This document shows positions 14,555-24,202 of a stretch of 64,000 nucleotides of DNA, piece after piece. The notes below the pieces were generated by a model. That model was not told the origin of the DNA. It saw only the letters and a list, made by a program, of their open reading frames with translations, and searched no databases. The stretch is taken from NCBI RefSeq assembly GCF_008386235.1, contig NZ_CP040671.1, positions 2,583,824 to 2,647,823 on the forward strand. The letters are read 5' to 3'. The translations under genes were made by a program, and so were the position numbers. The stretch's first letter is position 1. The number at the start of each line of letters is the position of its first letter. This DNA is from Thermosynechococcus sp. CL-1 (GTDB taxonomy: Bacteria; Cyanobacteriota; Cyanobacteriia; Thermosynechococcales; Thermosynechococcaceae).

Positions 14555-17324
14555 GGCGGATCAACTGATCAAGGGTGGCCAAGAGGTCACTTTCGCGGAA
14601 GGGTTTGCTAAAGTAGGCGGCTGCCCCTAGGCGTTCTGCAAGCTGGCGATGTTTTTGACCCGTGCGGGAGGTCAGCATCATGACGGGGGTGTTTTGGCAC
14701 TGGGGAATGCGGCGAATTTGAGTGAGGACGCCAAATCCATCGAGGCGGGGCATTTCAATGTCGCAGATAACAGCGTTGACGTGTAGCCCCCCTTGGAGTT
14801 TATCAATGGCTTCCTGACCATCTTTGGCCTGCTCAACCCGATAGCCGGCTTTTTCGAGGGTACTGGCGAGAAAACGCCGCACGTTCACTGAATCATCAAC
14901 CACAAGGACGGTGTCTTGGCTAGGGGCAACGGGGCTAGCCACAGGGGCATGAGAACTCTCTTGTTCTGACCAATCAAAGAGGGCAAGGGGATCGAGTAGG
15001 GGGACAATGCGGCCATTCCCTAAAATTGTGCAGCCACTAAAGCCTTGGGGGAGGGCTAATTCGCCTTCGACTTGGCGAATGGTGACTTCCTGCTCGCTCC
15101 AATAGCGATCGCCCCGCAGGGCAAGGGCACTGTCCCCTTGACTGATAATCATCAGGGTTGGCTCGTTAATTGTGGGTGCGCCCTCCATTTCCACAGGACG
15201 ATAGGGGCGCTGAAAGTGGAAAATCTGGGTGAGGTCAATTAAAGGAATGAGATAGCCTTCCCAGTCAATTAGGGTTGAGCCAAGGGTTTCGATGGGCGGG
15301 TAGCGATCGGCCAGCACCATTTCCTCGATTTCTTCGGTGGGTACCGCCAAGAGCATGCCAGCGGCCTCCACCAAGAGCACCCGTACCACTGAGAGGGTGT
15401 AGGGAATTGTAATTATAAATCGTGTGCCTTGGCCGGGGGTACTGTGGATCTGGATGTCCCCACGAATTTGCCGCAGATTGGTGCGCACTACATCCATGCC
15501 AACACCACGCCCGGAGAGGCTGGTCACCTGTGAGGCCGTTGAAAAGCCCGGCTCAAAAATCAGTTGCCAAAGGTCGCGATCGCTCGCGGTTTCCAACCAG
15601 TCCCGGGCTAAGCCCAATCGCCGTGCCGTTTGCCGAATTTTCTCTGGATTTAGGCCTCGGCCATCATCCGCCACAGTAATGACGGTTTGGTTGCCGCGAT
15701 AGGCCGCCTTTAGGGTAATGGTTCCCGCTGCGGGCTTACCAAGGGCTTGGCGTTCCTCTGCGGGTTCTATTCCGTGATCAAAGGCATTGCGGACAAGGTG
15801 CAAGAGGGGATCCGCCAACACACTCAACACCGTGCGGTCAATGAGAACGTGGCTGCCCTCAATCTCTAAGTTGACATTTTTACCATGCTCGCGACTCAAT
15901 TCGCGGATTAGGCGAGGATAGCGGTTGGCCAGATCCGCAAAGGGGCGCATCCGCACTTGGGTAAACCGAGCTTGAAGTTGCTTGGCGGTGCGGTTGAGAT
16001 CACGGCCAGTGCGTTCAGTGTCCTCTAGGCTCAATTCCAAATCGCTGGTGATTTCCTGTACTTGGACAATGGTTTCCATCACCTCTTGGGAGAGCAGATG
16101 CACATCGGTATAGCGATCGAACTCGAGAACATCGAAGCCATGCTGATTTTGGGGATTAAAGTGATGGGGGGCACTGACACGGTCATACTCTGCGCGCAGA
16201 CGAAAGTTGGCACGCTCAAGGGCACGCACTTTTTGCTTGAGACCCACTAGCAGATCATGGAGGCGCTCCCGTTGTAAATCCAGACCATTACACTCAATGA
16301 GCAATTCCCCCATCAGATCACTCAGTTGATCCAACTGATGCCCCGGCACCCGCACGGTCATTTCCTTGGGTTCTTGGGGCTGGGGAGTTACTGGGGTGGT
16401 CTCAGCCTCTGGCGCAGGGGAAGGGGCTGCTGTAGGGGTGGGTGGGGGGGACAATAAATCACCCAAGGAGAAGGCCCCCACTTCAGCACTGGCAAAGTCC
16501 TCGACCCCTAATTCTTGATTGAGGTTGGCCAGCGATAAATCAATAATGGTTTGATCCTCGTCATCGGTTTCCGGGATTTCCAAGCGGGTGGGCAGAGCCT
16601 CCAGTTGACCAGTAATCACGAGGGCTTGACAGCGGCGCCATTGCTGCACAATGTGGGCACCCGCTTCGCTGACATCACAGTTGGGTTGCTCCAGATAGGC
16701 ACTGACGGAGGCACAAAACTCAGCAAATTGAGGCAGTTCGAGCATTTGTCCGAGGCCTTCCAGTTCTTGGGCGGCGATCGCCAGCTCCTCCTTGAGGCAG
16801 GGTTGGCCGGAGGTTTGCAGAACAGTTTCCAAGCGTTGTAGGCAGGCTTCCACCTCGGTTTCAAAGAGCACCACCCGCATCTGCTGGCCATCATCACCAC
16901 TGAGGAGCGCCAGATCATCCTCCGCCGTGGGATCTCCCAGCCGTCCCTGCAACTCATCCAAAATTGGCTCGACTTGGGTGCGCCACCAGCCCTCATTGGG
17001 TTCAACTCCTTGGCGATGGAGGGTAATGACTGCTTGCAGTTGATCCACTGCTTTGAGCAGGAGGTGTTGCACTTCAACATCGTCGCAGGGGCGCGATTTC
17101 AAGACCTTGAAGAAATCCTCAAGGCGATGCGCCAGTTCACTGAGGGACATAAAGCCCATCATCGCTGCCCCCCCTTTAATGGAGTGAGCTGCCCGCAGTA
17201 CAGCATCAATCACCCCCGGCTGGTGGGAGAGTTCCAGTATCCCTGCTTCAATGGTTTGCAGGTAGTCCTGAGCCTCCTCGAGGAACTGGAGACGAATCGT
17301 TTCCTCAACGCCGGGTTCGGGCAT
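14547..17324 (-). CDS. pixL: CheA-type hybrid histidine kinase PixL
   Basis: 925 residues in the order HPt, linker, kinase core, CheW domain, receiver. The phosphoacceptor is His47 in A-A-H-S-I-K-G-G-A. A Pro-rich linker lies near 295-325. The HATPase region has H-L-V-R-N-A-F-D-H-G-I-E and G-R-G-V-G-M-D-V-V. The CheW-like part begins with V-R-V-L-L-V-E-A-A-G. The C-terminal 125 residues are a receiver with D-D-S, D-I-E-M-P-R-L-D-G and S-K-P-F. It should autophosphorylate in response to PixJ and pass phosphate to PixG/PixH to steer type IV pilus phototaxis. Only two bases separate it from pixJ. Confidence 0.92.
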   Translation of the reverse strand: MPEPGVEETIRLQFLEEAQDYLQTIEAGILELSHQPGVIDAVLRAAHSIKGGAAMMGFMSLSELAHRLEDFFKVLKSRPCDDVEVQHLLLKAVDQLQAVITLHRQGVEPNEGWWRTQVEPILDELQGRLGDPTAEDDLALLSGDDGQQMRVVLFETEVEACLQRLETVLQTSGQPCLKEELAIAAQELEGLGQMLELPQFAEFCASVSAYLEQPNCDVSEAGAHIVQQWRRCQALVITGQLEALPTRLEIPETDDEDQTIIDLSLANLNQELGVEDFASAEVGAFSLGDLLSPPPTPTAAPSPAPEAETTPVTPQPQEPKEMTVRVPGHQLDQLSDLMGELLIECNGLDLQRERLHDLLVGLKQKVRALERANFRLRAEYDRVSAPHHFNPQNQHGFDVLEFDRYTDVHLLSQEVMETIVQVQEITSDLELSLEDTERTGRDLNRTAKQLQARFTQVRMRPFADLANRYPRLIRELSREHGKNVNLEIEGSHVLIDRTVLSVLADPLLHLVRNAFDHGIEPAEERQALGKPAAGTITLKAAYRGNQTVITVADDGRGLNPEKIRQTARRLGLARDWLETASDRDLWQLIFEPGFSTASQVTSLSGRGVGMDVVRTNLRQIRGDIQIHSTPGQGTRFIITIPYTLSVVRVLLVEAAGMLLAVPTEEIEEMVLADRYPPIETLGSTLIDWEGYLIPLIDLTQIFHFQRPYRPVEMEGAPTINEPTLMIISQGDSALALRGDRYWSEQEVTIRQVEGELALPQGFSGCTILGNGRIVPLLDPLALFDWSEQESSHAPVASPVAPSQDTVLVVDDSVNVRRFLASTLEKAGYRVEQAKDGQEAIDKLQGGLHVNAVICDIEMPRLDGFGVLTQIRRIPQCQNTPVMMLTSRTGQKHRQLAERLGAAAYFSKPFRESDLLATLDQLIRHA

Positions 17325-17326
17325 GG

Positions 17327-20149
17327 TTATCCCTCAGCAGTCACCTTAAAGATGTTGACGGAGTTTTGGAGTTCCTGAGCAATGTCCACGGTGGCTTGCA
17401 AAGACTCAGAAATCTGCTTGGACGTAGCAGACATCCCCTCAGAGACCTTGGCAAAGTCTTTCATGAGGGTATTGACGGTGTTGGAGGTGCGGGCTTGGGA
17501 GACAGTAGCTTGGGAAATGGACTGCACCAGTTCGTCAATGTGCTGCGACACCTGCACAATTTCTTGGAGATTTTGCTTGGCCACCTCCACAAGGCGGGTG
17601 CCTTCGACCACCTGAGCCGTACCCGTTTCCATGGCACTCACCACCTCGTGGGTTTCCATCTGAATCGTTTCTACGATTTGCTCAATTTCGCGGGTGGCCG
17701 CTGCCGATCGCGCCGCTAGTTCACCCACCTCTTCGGCAACCACAGCAAAGCCGCGGCCTTCTTCACCGGCACGGGCAGCCTCAATACTGGCATTGATGGC
17801 CAAGAGGTTGGTTTGTAGAGCAATCTGGTTAATCAGCGAAATCACCTTGGAAATCTGTTGCGAGGATTCGCCCAAGCGTTTCACCTTTTTGGCGGTTTCG
17901 GCCACGGTTTCCCGCAGGTGGAGAATGCTATCAACGGTGGCATCCATGGTTTCACCACCGGTCACGGCTCGCTCTGAAGCTTTGCGAGCCACTTCTGCCG
18001 CTTCGTTGGCGCTGTTGGCCACGGATTCAATGGAGGTGGACATCGCCTCAACCGCTTCCAGCATCCGCTTCACCTTCTTGGCTTGCCGCAGCGATTCTTC
18101 TGCTAACTCTGTCATGGCTGTCTCATCCGCCAAGAGGGCGGTGTTCACTTTTTCCGTAGTGGCTTTCACTTGGACAACCACGTCCCGCAGACTCTCAATG
18201 AGGGAGTTGAAGATGTCGGCAACGGTACCAATTTCATCGGCGGTGATGTCGGCCCGTACCGTCAGATCCCCTTGGGAGGCCGCCTCGACTTCGGTGAGCA
18301 GGTTAATCAACTGCATTTGAATGCGTTCCGTACGCTGCTGTTGCTCTTGGGCAAGGCGTTCTGCTTCTTTTTGGGCAGCGGTGGTCTGCTCAAGGAATTT
18401 GCTGCGCTCAAGCACCAGTCCGGCTTGGTTGGCCAACTGGAGGAAAGCATCAATTTCGGGCTGCTGCCACTGACGCGGCTCACTGCACTGGTGGGCAATT
18501 AAAAGCGCGACCAGTTTTTTCTCCACCAACACGGGAACGACTAAGTTGGCTCGCACCTTCAGGGGAGCAAGTTGTTTGAGGTGGCACTCCGTCAGACCAG
18601 CATTGAGAATGTCTGCTGTGGCTTGCACGCGCCCTTTGGTGTAGGCATCAACCCAATTTTGACGGAAGCAGGGATCGTCAATCACCTGTTCGAGGGCTTG
18701 GGGCCAGCCGACGGCTACAGACTCGGCAACGACTTTGCCGACATAGTTCTCGTCAAATTCATAGAAGATCACGCGATCGCACCCCAAAAGATGGCGCCCC
18801 TCATTGACCAGATTATCGAGAATTTGCTGGCGATCGCTCTGCTGGGTCAAACGAAAGACACTATCACGTAACTGTTGGGCGCGTTGGGCAGCCAGTCGAG
18901 CTTCTATCAGGGATTGTTCCAACTGTTCTGCCATCTGGTTAATCGTGCGGCTGAGGGTTGCCAGTTCATCATCCCCCTCCACCGGCAGACGGGTTTGGAG
19001 ATCCCCTTCACCAATTTTCGTCACCGCCTTGGTGGCTCGCAGCAGGGGTTGAATCCCGCGATCGCTGAGGTAGATGGCGATCGCCCCCGCCACAATTGCC
19101 GTCACCACCACCCCCGAAAGGAGTGTCCATGTCAGGTTTCGTAGGGGTTTAAGGGCATAGTCTTGGTCGGTGCCGAGGACAATGGAGGCAAAGGGTTGGG
19201 AAACAGTAGTGTAGCTGAGAATTTGGGACTCGCCATCAGAGCGGCGCCGTTCTGTCAGCGTACTTGCTGAGGTATTGTCCCTAGACTGAGCCAGTTTGGG
19301 AAAGACTTCCTCTAGGGGTTTACCCTGCAATGCTGGAATAGAGGCAGCAAAGATCGTTCCCCCCGGCTCTACGAGGTAAAAACTCTGCTGCTGAGTGCGA
19401 TCATAGGTTTTCAGAAATTGCTGAATACTGCTTTTGGGTACCCGCAACCGCAGCACCGCTATAATTTGCTGGTTTTGAGGATTAATCAGCGGTACCGCTA
19501 AAAACATCCCCAAGGGGCGTTCTGGCAGTGACAGCGTTGGCTCAACGGTTAAAACCGCGCCCCGCGTTTGGATCGCGAGCTTAAAGTACTCTTGATTTTG
19601 GAGAATATTGTTGGCGAGACGATTTCCCGCTGAGGATTGAGCAATAACCGTTCCTTGGCCATTGTTGGCAATGATCGCGGCGCTGTCGTAGGCCACGTAA
19701 GCATCAAGGAACTGATCGAGAACGGCTTGCAGTTGGGCGCGATCGCGCTGCTGAATTTCACTGCTATAACGATTATTCAAAACCGAAGCCAAGACGCGCG
19801 CATCCCCTCGGCGATCGCGCAGATAGTTATCAAATTGGAGCGCAGCGCTACTGGCTTCCTGCTGCTGGAGCTGCAAGACCTGCTCCATCAGTTGTTGACG
19901 CGCCACTTCATTTGCCGCCAAGCCCACACCAATCATCGGCAGTGTTGCAAGGGCAACGGCACTGGTAATCAGTTTCGGACGTAAGCCCCAAAATTTGCGG
20001 GGTGGGGGGGGTGGGAATGCAGGTTGCTCAGGGGATTTGCCGTTGGTTGTGGCTTTTTTCTCCTCTAGGGGAGGGAGTTGGTAGTTCAATACCGACGGTG
20101 GCAAAGGAGGAATATCAAGGGAGGGTTTGGCAGTGGTCATTGTTGGCAC
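17327..20149 (-). CDS. pixJ: Phototaxis photoreceptor PixJ (cyanobacteriochrome methyl-accepting protein)
   Basis: 940 residues: Pro-rich cytosolic N-terminus (10-50), membrane helix (60-80), extracytosolic cache-like region (85-335), second helix (340-362), HAMP (363-415), one cyanobacteriochrome GAF domain (about 437-590), a second HAMP-like stretch, and the methyl-accepting signalling domain with its hairpin tip ([10 protein letters not shown]). The GAF carries the D-x-C-F motif D-P-C494-F and the canonical C522-H, so it should hold a bilin through two cysteines and switch between blue and green states, as TePixJ does. The GTG at 20149 gives this numbering; an ATG three codons later is the alternative. 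Confidence 0.95.
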   Translation of the reverse strand: MPTMTTAKPSLDIPPLPPSVLNYQLPPLEEKKATTNGKSPEQPAFPPPPPRKFWGLRPKLITSAVALATLPMIGVGLAANEVARQQLMEQVLQLQQQEASSAALQFDNYLRDRRGDARVLASVLNNRYSSEIQQRDRAQLQAVLDQFLDAYVAYDSAAIIANNGQGTVIAQSSAGNRLANNILQNQEYFKLAIQTRGAVLTVEPTLSLPERPLGMFLAVPLINPQNQQIIAVLRLRVPKSSIQQFLKTYDRTQQQSFYLVEPGGTIFAASIPALQGKPLEEVFPKLAQSRDNTSASTLTERRRSDGESQILSYTTVSQPFASIVLGTDQDYALKPLRNLTWTLLSGVVVTAIVAGAIAIYLSDRGIQPLLRATKAVTKIGEGDLQTRLPVEGDDELATLSRTINQMAEQLEQSLIEARLAAQRAQQLRDSVFRLTQQSDRQQILDNLVNEGRHLLGCDRVIFYEFDENYVGKVVAESVAVGWPQALEQVIDDPCFRQNWVDAYTKGRVQATADILNAGLTECHLKQLAPLKVRANLVVPVLVEKKLVALLIAHQCSEPRQWQQPEIDAFLQLANQAGLVLERSKFLEQTTAAQKEAERLAQEQQQRTERIQMQLINLLTEVEAASQGDLTVRADITADEIGTVADIFNSLIESLRDVVVQVKATTEKVNTALLADETAMTELAEESLRQAKKVKRMLEAVEAMSTSIESVANSANEAAEVARKASERAVTGGETMDATVDSILHLRETVAETAKKVKRLGESSQQISKVISLINQIALQTNLLAINASIEAARAGEEGRGFAVVAEEVGELAARSAAATREIEQIVETIQMETHEVVSAMETGTAQVVEGTRLVEVAKQNLQEIVQVSQHIDELVQSISQATVSQARTSNTVNTLMKDFAKVSEGMSATSKQISESLQATVDIAQELQNSVNIFKVTAEG

Positions 20150-20173
20150 ATCCTAACAGCATTAACAGCAGTG

Positions 20174-20716
20174 CTATCCGACATCAACAGCAAGAACACT
20201 TGAGCAAGACCTTTCGGCGATCGCTGCCCCATCAAGGATAAAGAACAACTCCTCTCCTAAGCGACAACAGCCTTTGAGGTAGGGAACCAGCGCCGCGCTC
20301 ACTGTACCCACAGGCGATTGAATGGCTCCCTCGGGAAGACGGACGATCCCCCGTACCTCCTTGAGCGCCAATCCTAGGTATCCCTTGGGGGTGTGCAGCA
20401 ACGCGATCGTCAACACCGAAATATCCGCATCCAGTGGCTCCAAGTTGAGCAAGTGGGCTAAATCCAGTACCCAAACAATGCGGTTCCGAAAGTTCAGCAG
20501 TCCCATCACCACGGCGGCCATATTGGGAATCACCGTGAGCTGTTGCGGTGGGATCACCAACACCTGCTGAATCTCAGTCATCGGCAGCAATGCCGTGAAT
20601 TGGTCGTGGATAACCAAACGCAAATAGGGCGCCCCTTGGGGGCGATCGCGTAGCGTACCCTTTGGGGAATCGCCCCGCCCTTCACCATGATTCAACCAAG
20701 GTGCTGCCCCAAGCAT
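20174..20716 (-). CDS. pixI: CheW-type adaptor PixI
   Basis: 180 residues with the CheW fold: Y-L-R-L-V-I-H-D-Q-F-T-A-L-L-P, V-L-V-I-P-P, M-G-L-L-N-F-R-N-R-I-V-W-V-L-D-L-A-H-L-L, then a conserved V-R-G-I-V-R-L-P. It should link PixJ to PixL. It lies two bases after pixH, and 24 bases separate its stop from the pixJ start. The first 30 residues are Gly/Arg-rich and not conserved in the family; a later start cannot be excluded, but no ATG is well placed. Confidence 0.88.
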   Translation of the reverse strand: MLGAAPWLNHGEGRGDSPKGTLRDRPQGAPYLRLVIHDQFTALLPMTEIQQVLVIPPQQLTVIPNMAAVVMGLLNFRNRIVWVLDLAHLLNLEPLDADISVLTIALLHTPKGYLGLALKEVRGIVRLPEGAIQSPVGTVSAALVPYLKGCCRLGEELFFILDGAAIAERSCSSVLAVDVG

Positions 20717-20718
20717 CG

Positions 20719-21081
20719 CTACACCACCACCGACTTCAGTGCCCGCAGTAGATCCTCACGGCTGAAGGGCTTCGTGACATAGGCATCTGCCCCCTGCTTC
20801 ATTGCCCAAAGGCGGTCTAGCTCTTGGTTTTTCGACGTGCAGACAACAATGGGGAGCTTTTCGGTTTCCGGATTTTTCTTGAGACTGCGGCAGAGTTCAA
20901 AGCCGCTCATCCCTGGCATCACCACATCCGTCACCACCACATCGGGCTTGTACTGCGTGACTTTTTCTAGAGCCTCCTTGGCATCGGTGGCCGCAATGAC
21001 GGTATAGCCAGAGTCCTTAAGAAACGAGGTAATCAGTGCCATTTCCGAGGGGGTATCTTCCACCACTAAAACCGTCGTCAT
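20719..21081 (-). CDS. pixH: CheY-like response regulator PixH
   Basis: 120-residue single receiver domain: acidic pocket E8-D9, phosphoacceptor Asp52 in V-V-T-D-V-V-M-P-G-M-S-G, and the switch lysine in V-T-K-P-F. With no output domain it acts by protein contact, probably on pilus motor proteins or as a phosphate sink. I start at the ATG at 21081 because GGGAG lies five bases upstream; an in-frame TTG at 21093 would add four residues. It sits between pixG and pixI. Confidence 0.9.
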   Translation of the reverse strand: MTTVLVVEDTPSEMALITSFLKDSGYTVIAATDAKEALEKVTQYKPDVVVTDVVMPGMSGFELCRSLKKNPETEKLPIVVCTSKNQELDRLWAMKQGADAYVTKPFSREDLLRALKSVVV

Positions 21082-21147
21082 GTCATCTCCCAAATGTCAA
21101 TTCAAATAATCGATTACTGTCAATATACTGCCCACAGGTTGCCTGTA

Positions 21148-22383
21148 CTACGTCAAGTACTGAAACACCATTTTGAGAAGTTCCGCCTGAGTAAAGGGCT
21201 TGGTCATATAGTCCGTCGCTCCCACGAGGCGGGCTTTGGCGCGGTCAATGAGACCCGTGTTACCCGTCACCATAATGATCGGCACTGACTTAAAGCGTTC
21301 ATGGTTGCGAATGACTTTACAAAACTTATAACCATCAATGTTGGGCATCCCCACGTCCAGCAGGATCAGATCTGGATTGAGGCGCATCACCTCCATCAGG
21401 GCTTTTACAGAATCATTGAGGGCAATGACTTCAAAGGCATCATCCGCCAAAAACCGCTTAATTTCATTGAGCATGGTCGGACTATCGTCAATGCAAATAA
21501 TCCGATAGGTACGGTTTGGCACTTTTGACGTAAAAAAGCCACTACCCAAATCGCCACTCTCCTCTGTAACGGTAGGCGTGGTTTCCTGCCACAAACTGGC
21601 ATCAAAACTGGGCAGCAAATCAAAGGGGTGTTGCGGCTCACGAACGACTACGGCTCCTTTATCAATCAAGGGTAAGAGGCTACGCACCAAGGCAATTTCA
21701 TTTTGGTTCATGAGCACGGCCAAGTGGCGAAAGCTAAACCCTCGCAACATCGACCCCAAGCGTTGCTGCTGCTCTGGGGTTAAATTGACTTGCGCACCAC
21801 TAAAGAAGTAGGGGCGCTGAAAAGGCGAGACAATTTTGTGGCCAAGGCTGAGCCACTGCTGAATTCGGGATTTGCACTGCTGAATCAGTCGGGTGGCGTC
21901 AAAGCGGCTGACAATTGGCACTTCAACATAGGGCACAAGTTGATGGTGACCGCTCTTGAGATATAAAAACGACTCTAGGACTTCAACGATTAGCCCCTCG
22001 ACTAGGCGGCTGAAGTGCTCTGGGGTAATGATGTCTTGAGTAAGCAACCAGCGCAGACTCTCATATTCATAGATCGGGGTGGGGGTGTTGGCCTGTTCCC
22101 ATTGCTGTCGGACTTGGGCACGTAACTCGCGATCGAGGGCAGGAACACTTTGGCTGAGTTGCCGCAAATGGCGCTCAAAGCGATCGCCCGGTTCAATCGT
22201 GTGGGTAGCATAGACAATACTTCCCTGATCAAAGTAGAGAAACCACTGCTGCCCTTGAACGCTCACCCTGAAGCAACCTGTGCCTCCTGAAGTGCTGAGT
22301 TGCTGGAGTAATCGTTCTGGCTGAAGCGTTTCTGTAAACTGTGGTGTTCCCCCGCCACTAAAACCGCGATCTGATGTCATCAT
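21148..22383 (-). CDS. pixG: PatA-type response regulator PixG
   Basis: 411 residues: an N-terminal DUF4388/PATAN-like domain (G-C-F-R-V-S-V-Q-G-Q-Q-W-F-L-Y-F-D-Q-G), a helical middle part, and a C-terminal receiver with I-D-D-S, D-V-G-M-P-N-I-D-G and T-K-P-F. PATAN domains in cyanobacterial phototaxis regulators bind pilus extension motor proteins. The frame is open to 22410, but a strong GGAGG (complement of 22390-22394) sits six bases before the ATG at 22383, so I start there. It is the first gene of the minus-strand pix operon; the promoter should lie in 22384-22651, where I see no unambiguous box. Confidence 0.9.
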   Translation of the reverse strand: MMTSDRGFSGGGTPQFTETLQPERLLQQLSTSGGTGCFRVSVQGQQWFLYFDQGSIVYATHTIEPGDRFERHLRQLSQSVPALDRELRAQVRQQWEQANTPTPIYEYESLRWLLTQDIITPEHFSRLVEGLIVEVLESFLYLKSGHHQLVPYVEVPIVSRFDATRLIQQCKSRIQQWLSLGHKIVSPFQRPYFFSGAQVNLTPEQQQRLGSMLRGFSFRHLAVLMNQNEIALVRSLLPLIDKGAVVVREPQHPFDLLPSFDASLWQETTPTVTEESGDLGSGFFTSKVPNRTYRIICIDDSPTMLNEIKRFLADDAFEVIALNDSVKALMEVMRLNPDLILLDVGMPNIDGYKFCKVIRNHERFKSVPIIMVTGNTGLIDRAKARLVGATDYMTKPFTQAELLKMVFQYLT

Positions 22384-22651
22384 ATTTAGCCTCCGAGCTG
22401 CTACCCCCACCGAAGTTTCGTCCTACTCCGGCAGCAACCAGCGATATTTGACAATAAAACCAATTGAGATATGGAGCTATCCTTAAGTAAGAGGTGTGCT
22501 TAAGAATACCGATGTGTTGATTATATTAAGCAGTGTTGGGGAAAAGATGAAAGAAAACTTCAGAAAAGTTAATGACTTTTACAAAGGATAGTAAAGCAGA
22601 CCCGTTGTCTCAAAAATAATGATGCCTCTCCTCTCTGAACCATAATTATCT

Positions 22652-23374
22652 ATGACCTCTGCACTTGAAGAAAAGCTACGGACGGCATTCTCACCAGAAC
22701 AAGCGCACCTACTGGCGGAAGTGATCCGTGAGGCCTATGACGACTTGGTGAAGGCCAAAGACTTTAACGAACTAAAGGCGATTGTCGCGGATCTGGCGCA
22801 AGCCCAGAAGCGCACGGAAGAACGGGTGGATCAACTGACTCTCACTGTTGCAGAACTCGCTCAAGCGCAGAAGCGGACGGAAGAACGGGTAGAAGAACTG
22901 GCGGCAGCTCAGAAACGAACAGAGGAACGAGTGGATCAACTGGCGGCAGCCCAAGAGCGCACCGAGAGAGCGGTCAAACAACTCGCACGCCAAGTCGGCG
23001 GCCTTAGTGAAGCCTTGGGTGGGTCGCTGGAAGACCTCGCCCTTGAGGTGGTGCCAGAGATTCTGGAATATCGCTGGGGCATGGAAATTGAGTTCTGTGA
23101 CCGCGACACCCTCCCCCTGCGCAATGGGGAGTATGAATTTGATTTAGTGATTCGGGGTCAGGTGGCAGGGCGACCAGTATTGGTCCTCGGGGAAGTGAAA
23201 AGCAACTTCACCGAATCAGAGGTGGAGCGATTTTTGAATCTTGTCGCTCAGGTGGAAGCGCCCGAGGAGATTCGCCCCCTCTTTTTTGGCTATCGCGTTG
23301 AGCGTGCAGCTAAAGCGTTGATTCGCGATCGCGACGCGGTAATGGTCACCACACGCGGCAAGTACTTTCCCTAG
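22652..23374 (+). CDS. Coiled-coil plus PD-(D/E)XK-like protein (DUF3782 type), copy 1
   Basis: 240 residues in three parts. An N-terminal helical head (1-45, [14 protein letters not shown]). A coiled coil of 14-residue units of the type [12 protein letters not shown] (50-110). A C-terminal fold with helix glutamates 132/136, E-F-D164 and G-E181-V-K183, which fits a PD-(D/E)XK nuclease core. Catalysis is unproven; such proteins are usually annotated DUF3782 or by a misleading viral-fusion-protein label. It is followed after 29 bases by a near-identical copy. No clear Shine-Dalgarno is seen. The family is common in cyanobacteria with unknown role. Confidence 0.8.
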   Translation: MTSALEEKLRTAFSPEQAHLLAEVIREAYDDLVKAKDFNELKAIVADLAQAQKRTEERVDQLTLTVAELAQAQKRTEERVEELAAAQKRTEERVDQLAAAQERTERAVKQLARQVGGLSEALGGSLEDLALEVVPEILEYRWGMEIEFCDRDTLPLRNGEYEFDLVIRGQVAGRPVLVLGEVKSNFTESEVERFLNLVAQVEAPEEIRPLFFGYRVERAAKALIRDRDAVMVTTRGKYFP

Positions 23375-23403
23375 AATGGGAATATGGCTAATCAGCACTA
23401 GCA

Positions 23404-24147
23404 ATGACCTCTGCACTCGAAGAAAAACTACGGACAGCGTTCTCGCCAGAACAGGCGCACCTACTGGCGGAAGTGATCCGTGAGGCCTATGACGACTTGG
23501 TGAAGGCCAAAGACTTTAACGAACTAAAGGCGATTGTCGCGGATCTGGCGCAAGCCCAGAAGCGGACGGAAGAACGGGTCGATCAACTGACTGTCACTGT
23601 TGCAGAACTGGCCGAAGCCCAGAAGCGCACCGAAGAACGGGTGGATCAACTGACTGTCACTGTTGCAGAACTCGCTGAAGCACAAAAGCGCACCGAAGAA
23701 CGAGTAGATCAACTGGCGGCAGCCCAAGAGCGCACCGAGAGAGCAGTGAAACAACTTGCACGCCAAGTCGGCGGCCTTAGTGAAGCCTTGGGTGGGTCGC
23801 TGGAAGACCTTGCCCTTGAGGTGGTGCCCGAGATTCTGGAATATCGCTGGGGCATGGAAATTGAGTTCTGTGACCGCGACACCCTCCCCCTGGGCAATGG
23901 GGAGTATGAATTTGATTTAGTGATTCGGGGTCAGGTGGCAGGGCGACCAGTATTGGTCCTCGGGGAAGTGAAAAGCAACATCACCGAATCAGAGGTGGAG
24001 CGATTTTTAAATCTTGTCGCTCAGGTGGAAGCGCCTGAGGAGATTCGCCCCCTCTTCTTTGGCTATCGCGTTGAGCGTGCAGCTAAAGCGTTGATTCGCG
24101 ATCGCGACGCGGTAATGGTCACCACCCGCGGTAAATACTTCCCGTAA
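23404..24147 (+). CDS. Coiled-coil plus PD-(D/E)XK-like protein (DUF3782 type), copy 2
   Basis: 247-residue tandem duplicate of the preceding gene. The head and nuclease-like core are almost the same; I see only R-to-G in L-P-L-x-N-G and F-to-I in S-N-x-T-E between them. The coiled coil differs in length and composition: two 21-residue blocks [15 protein letters not shown] are present. Putative active-site residues (E-F-D and E-V-K) are kept. High nucleotide identity with copy 1 suggests recent duplication or gene conversion. Co-transcription is likely given the 29-base gap. Confidence 0.8.
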   Translation: MTSALEEKLRTAFSPEQAHLLAEVIREAYDDLVKAKDFNELKAIVADLAQAQKRTEERVDQLTVTVAELAEAQKRTEERVDQLTVTVAELAEAQKRTEERVDQLAAAQERTERAVKQLARQVGGLSEALGGSLEDLALEVVPEILEYRWGMEIEFCDRDTLPLGNGEYEFDLVIRGQVAGRPVLVLGEVKSNITESEVERFLNLVAQVEAPEEIRPLFFGYRVERAAKALIRDRDAVMVTTRGKYFP

Positions 24148-24175
24148 AAAAATCCCCCTCCACAGGGGAGAGGGA
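24146..24175 (-). terminator. Rho-independent terminator of the porin gene
   Basis: Read on the minus strand: a GC-rich hairpin (TCTCCCC ... GGGGGA, complement of 24153-24174) followed by seven T (complement of 24146-24152). It lies 28 bases past the porin stop and touches the last codon of the convergent DUF3782 gene. Confidence 0.7.
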
Positions 24176-24202
24176 TCTAGGGTGAGGGCAAATTCACCCG
24201 CT

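Noticed and set aside
17694..18320. 208-codon Ser/Ala-rich plus-strand frame within pixJ
   Set aside because: Antisense of the methyl-accepting signalling domain; low-complexity composition and no homology.
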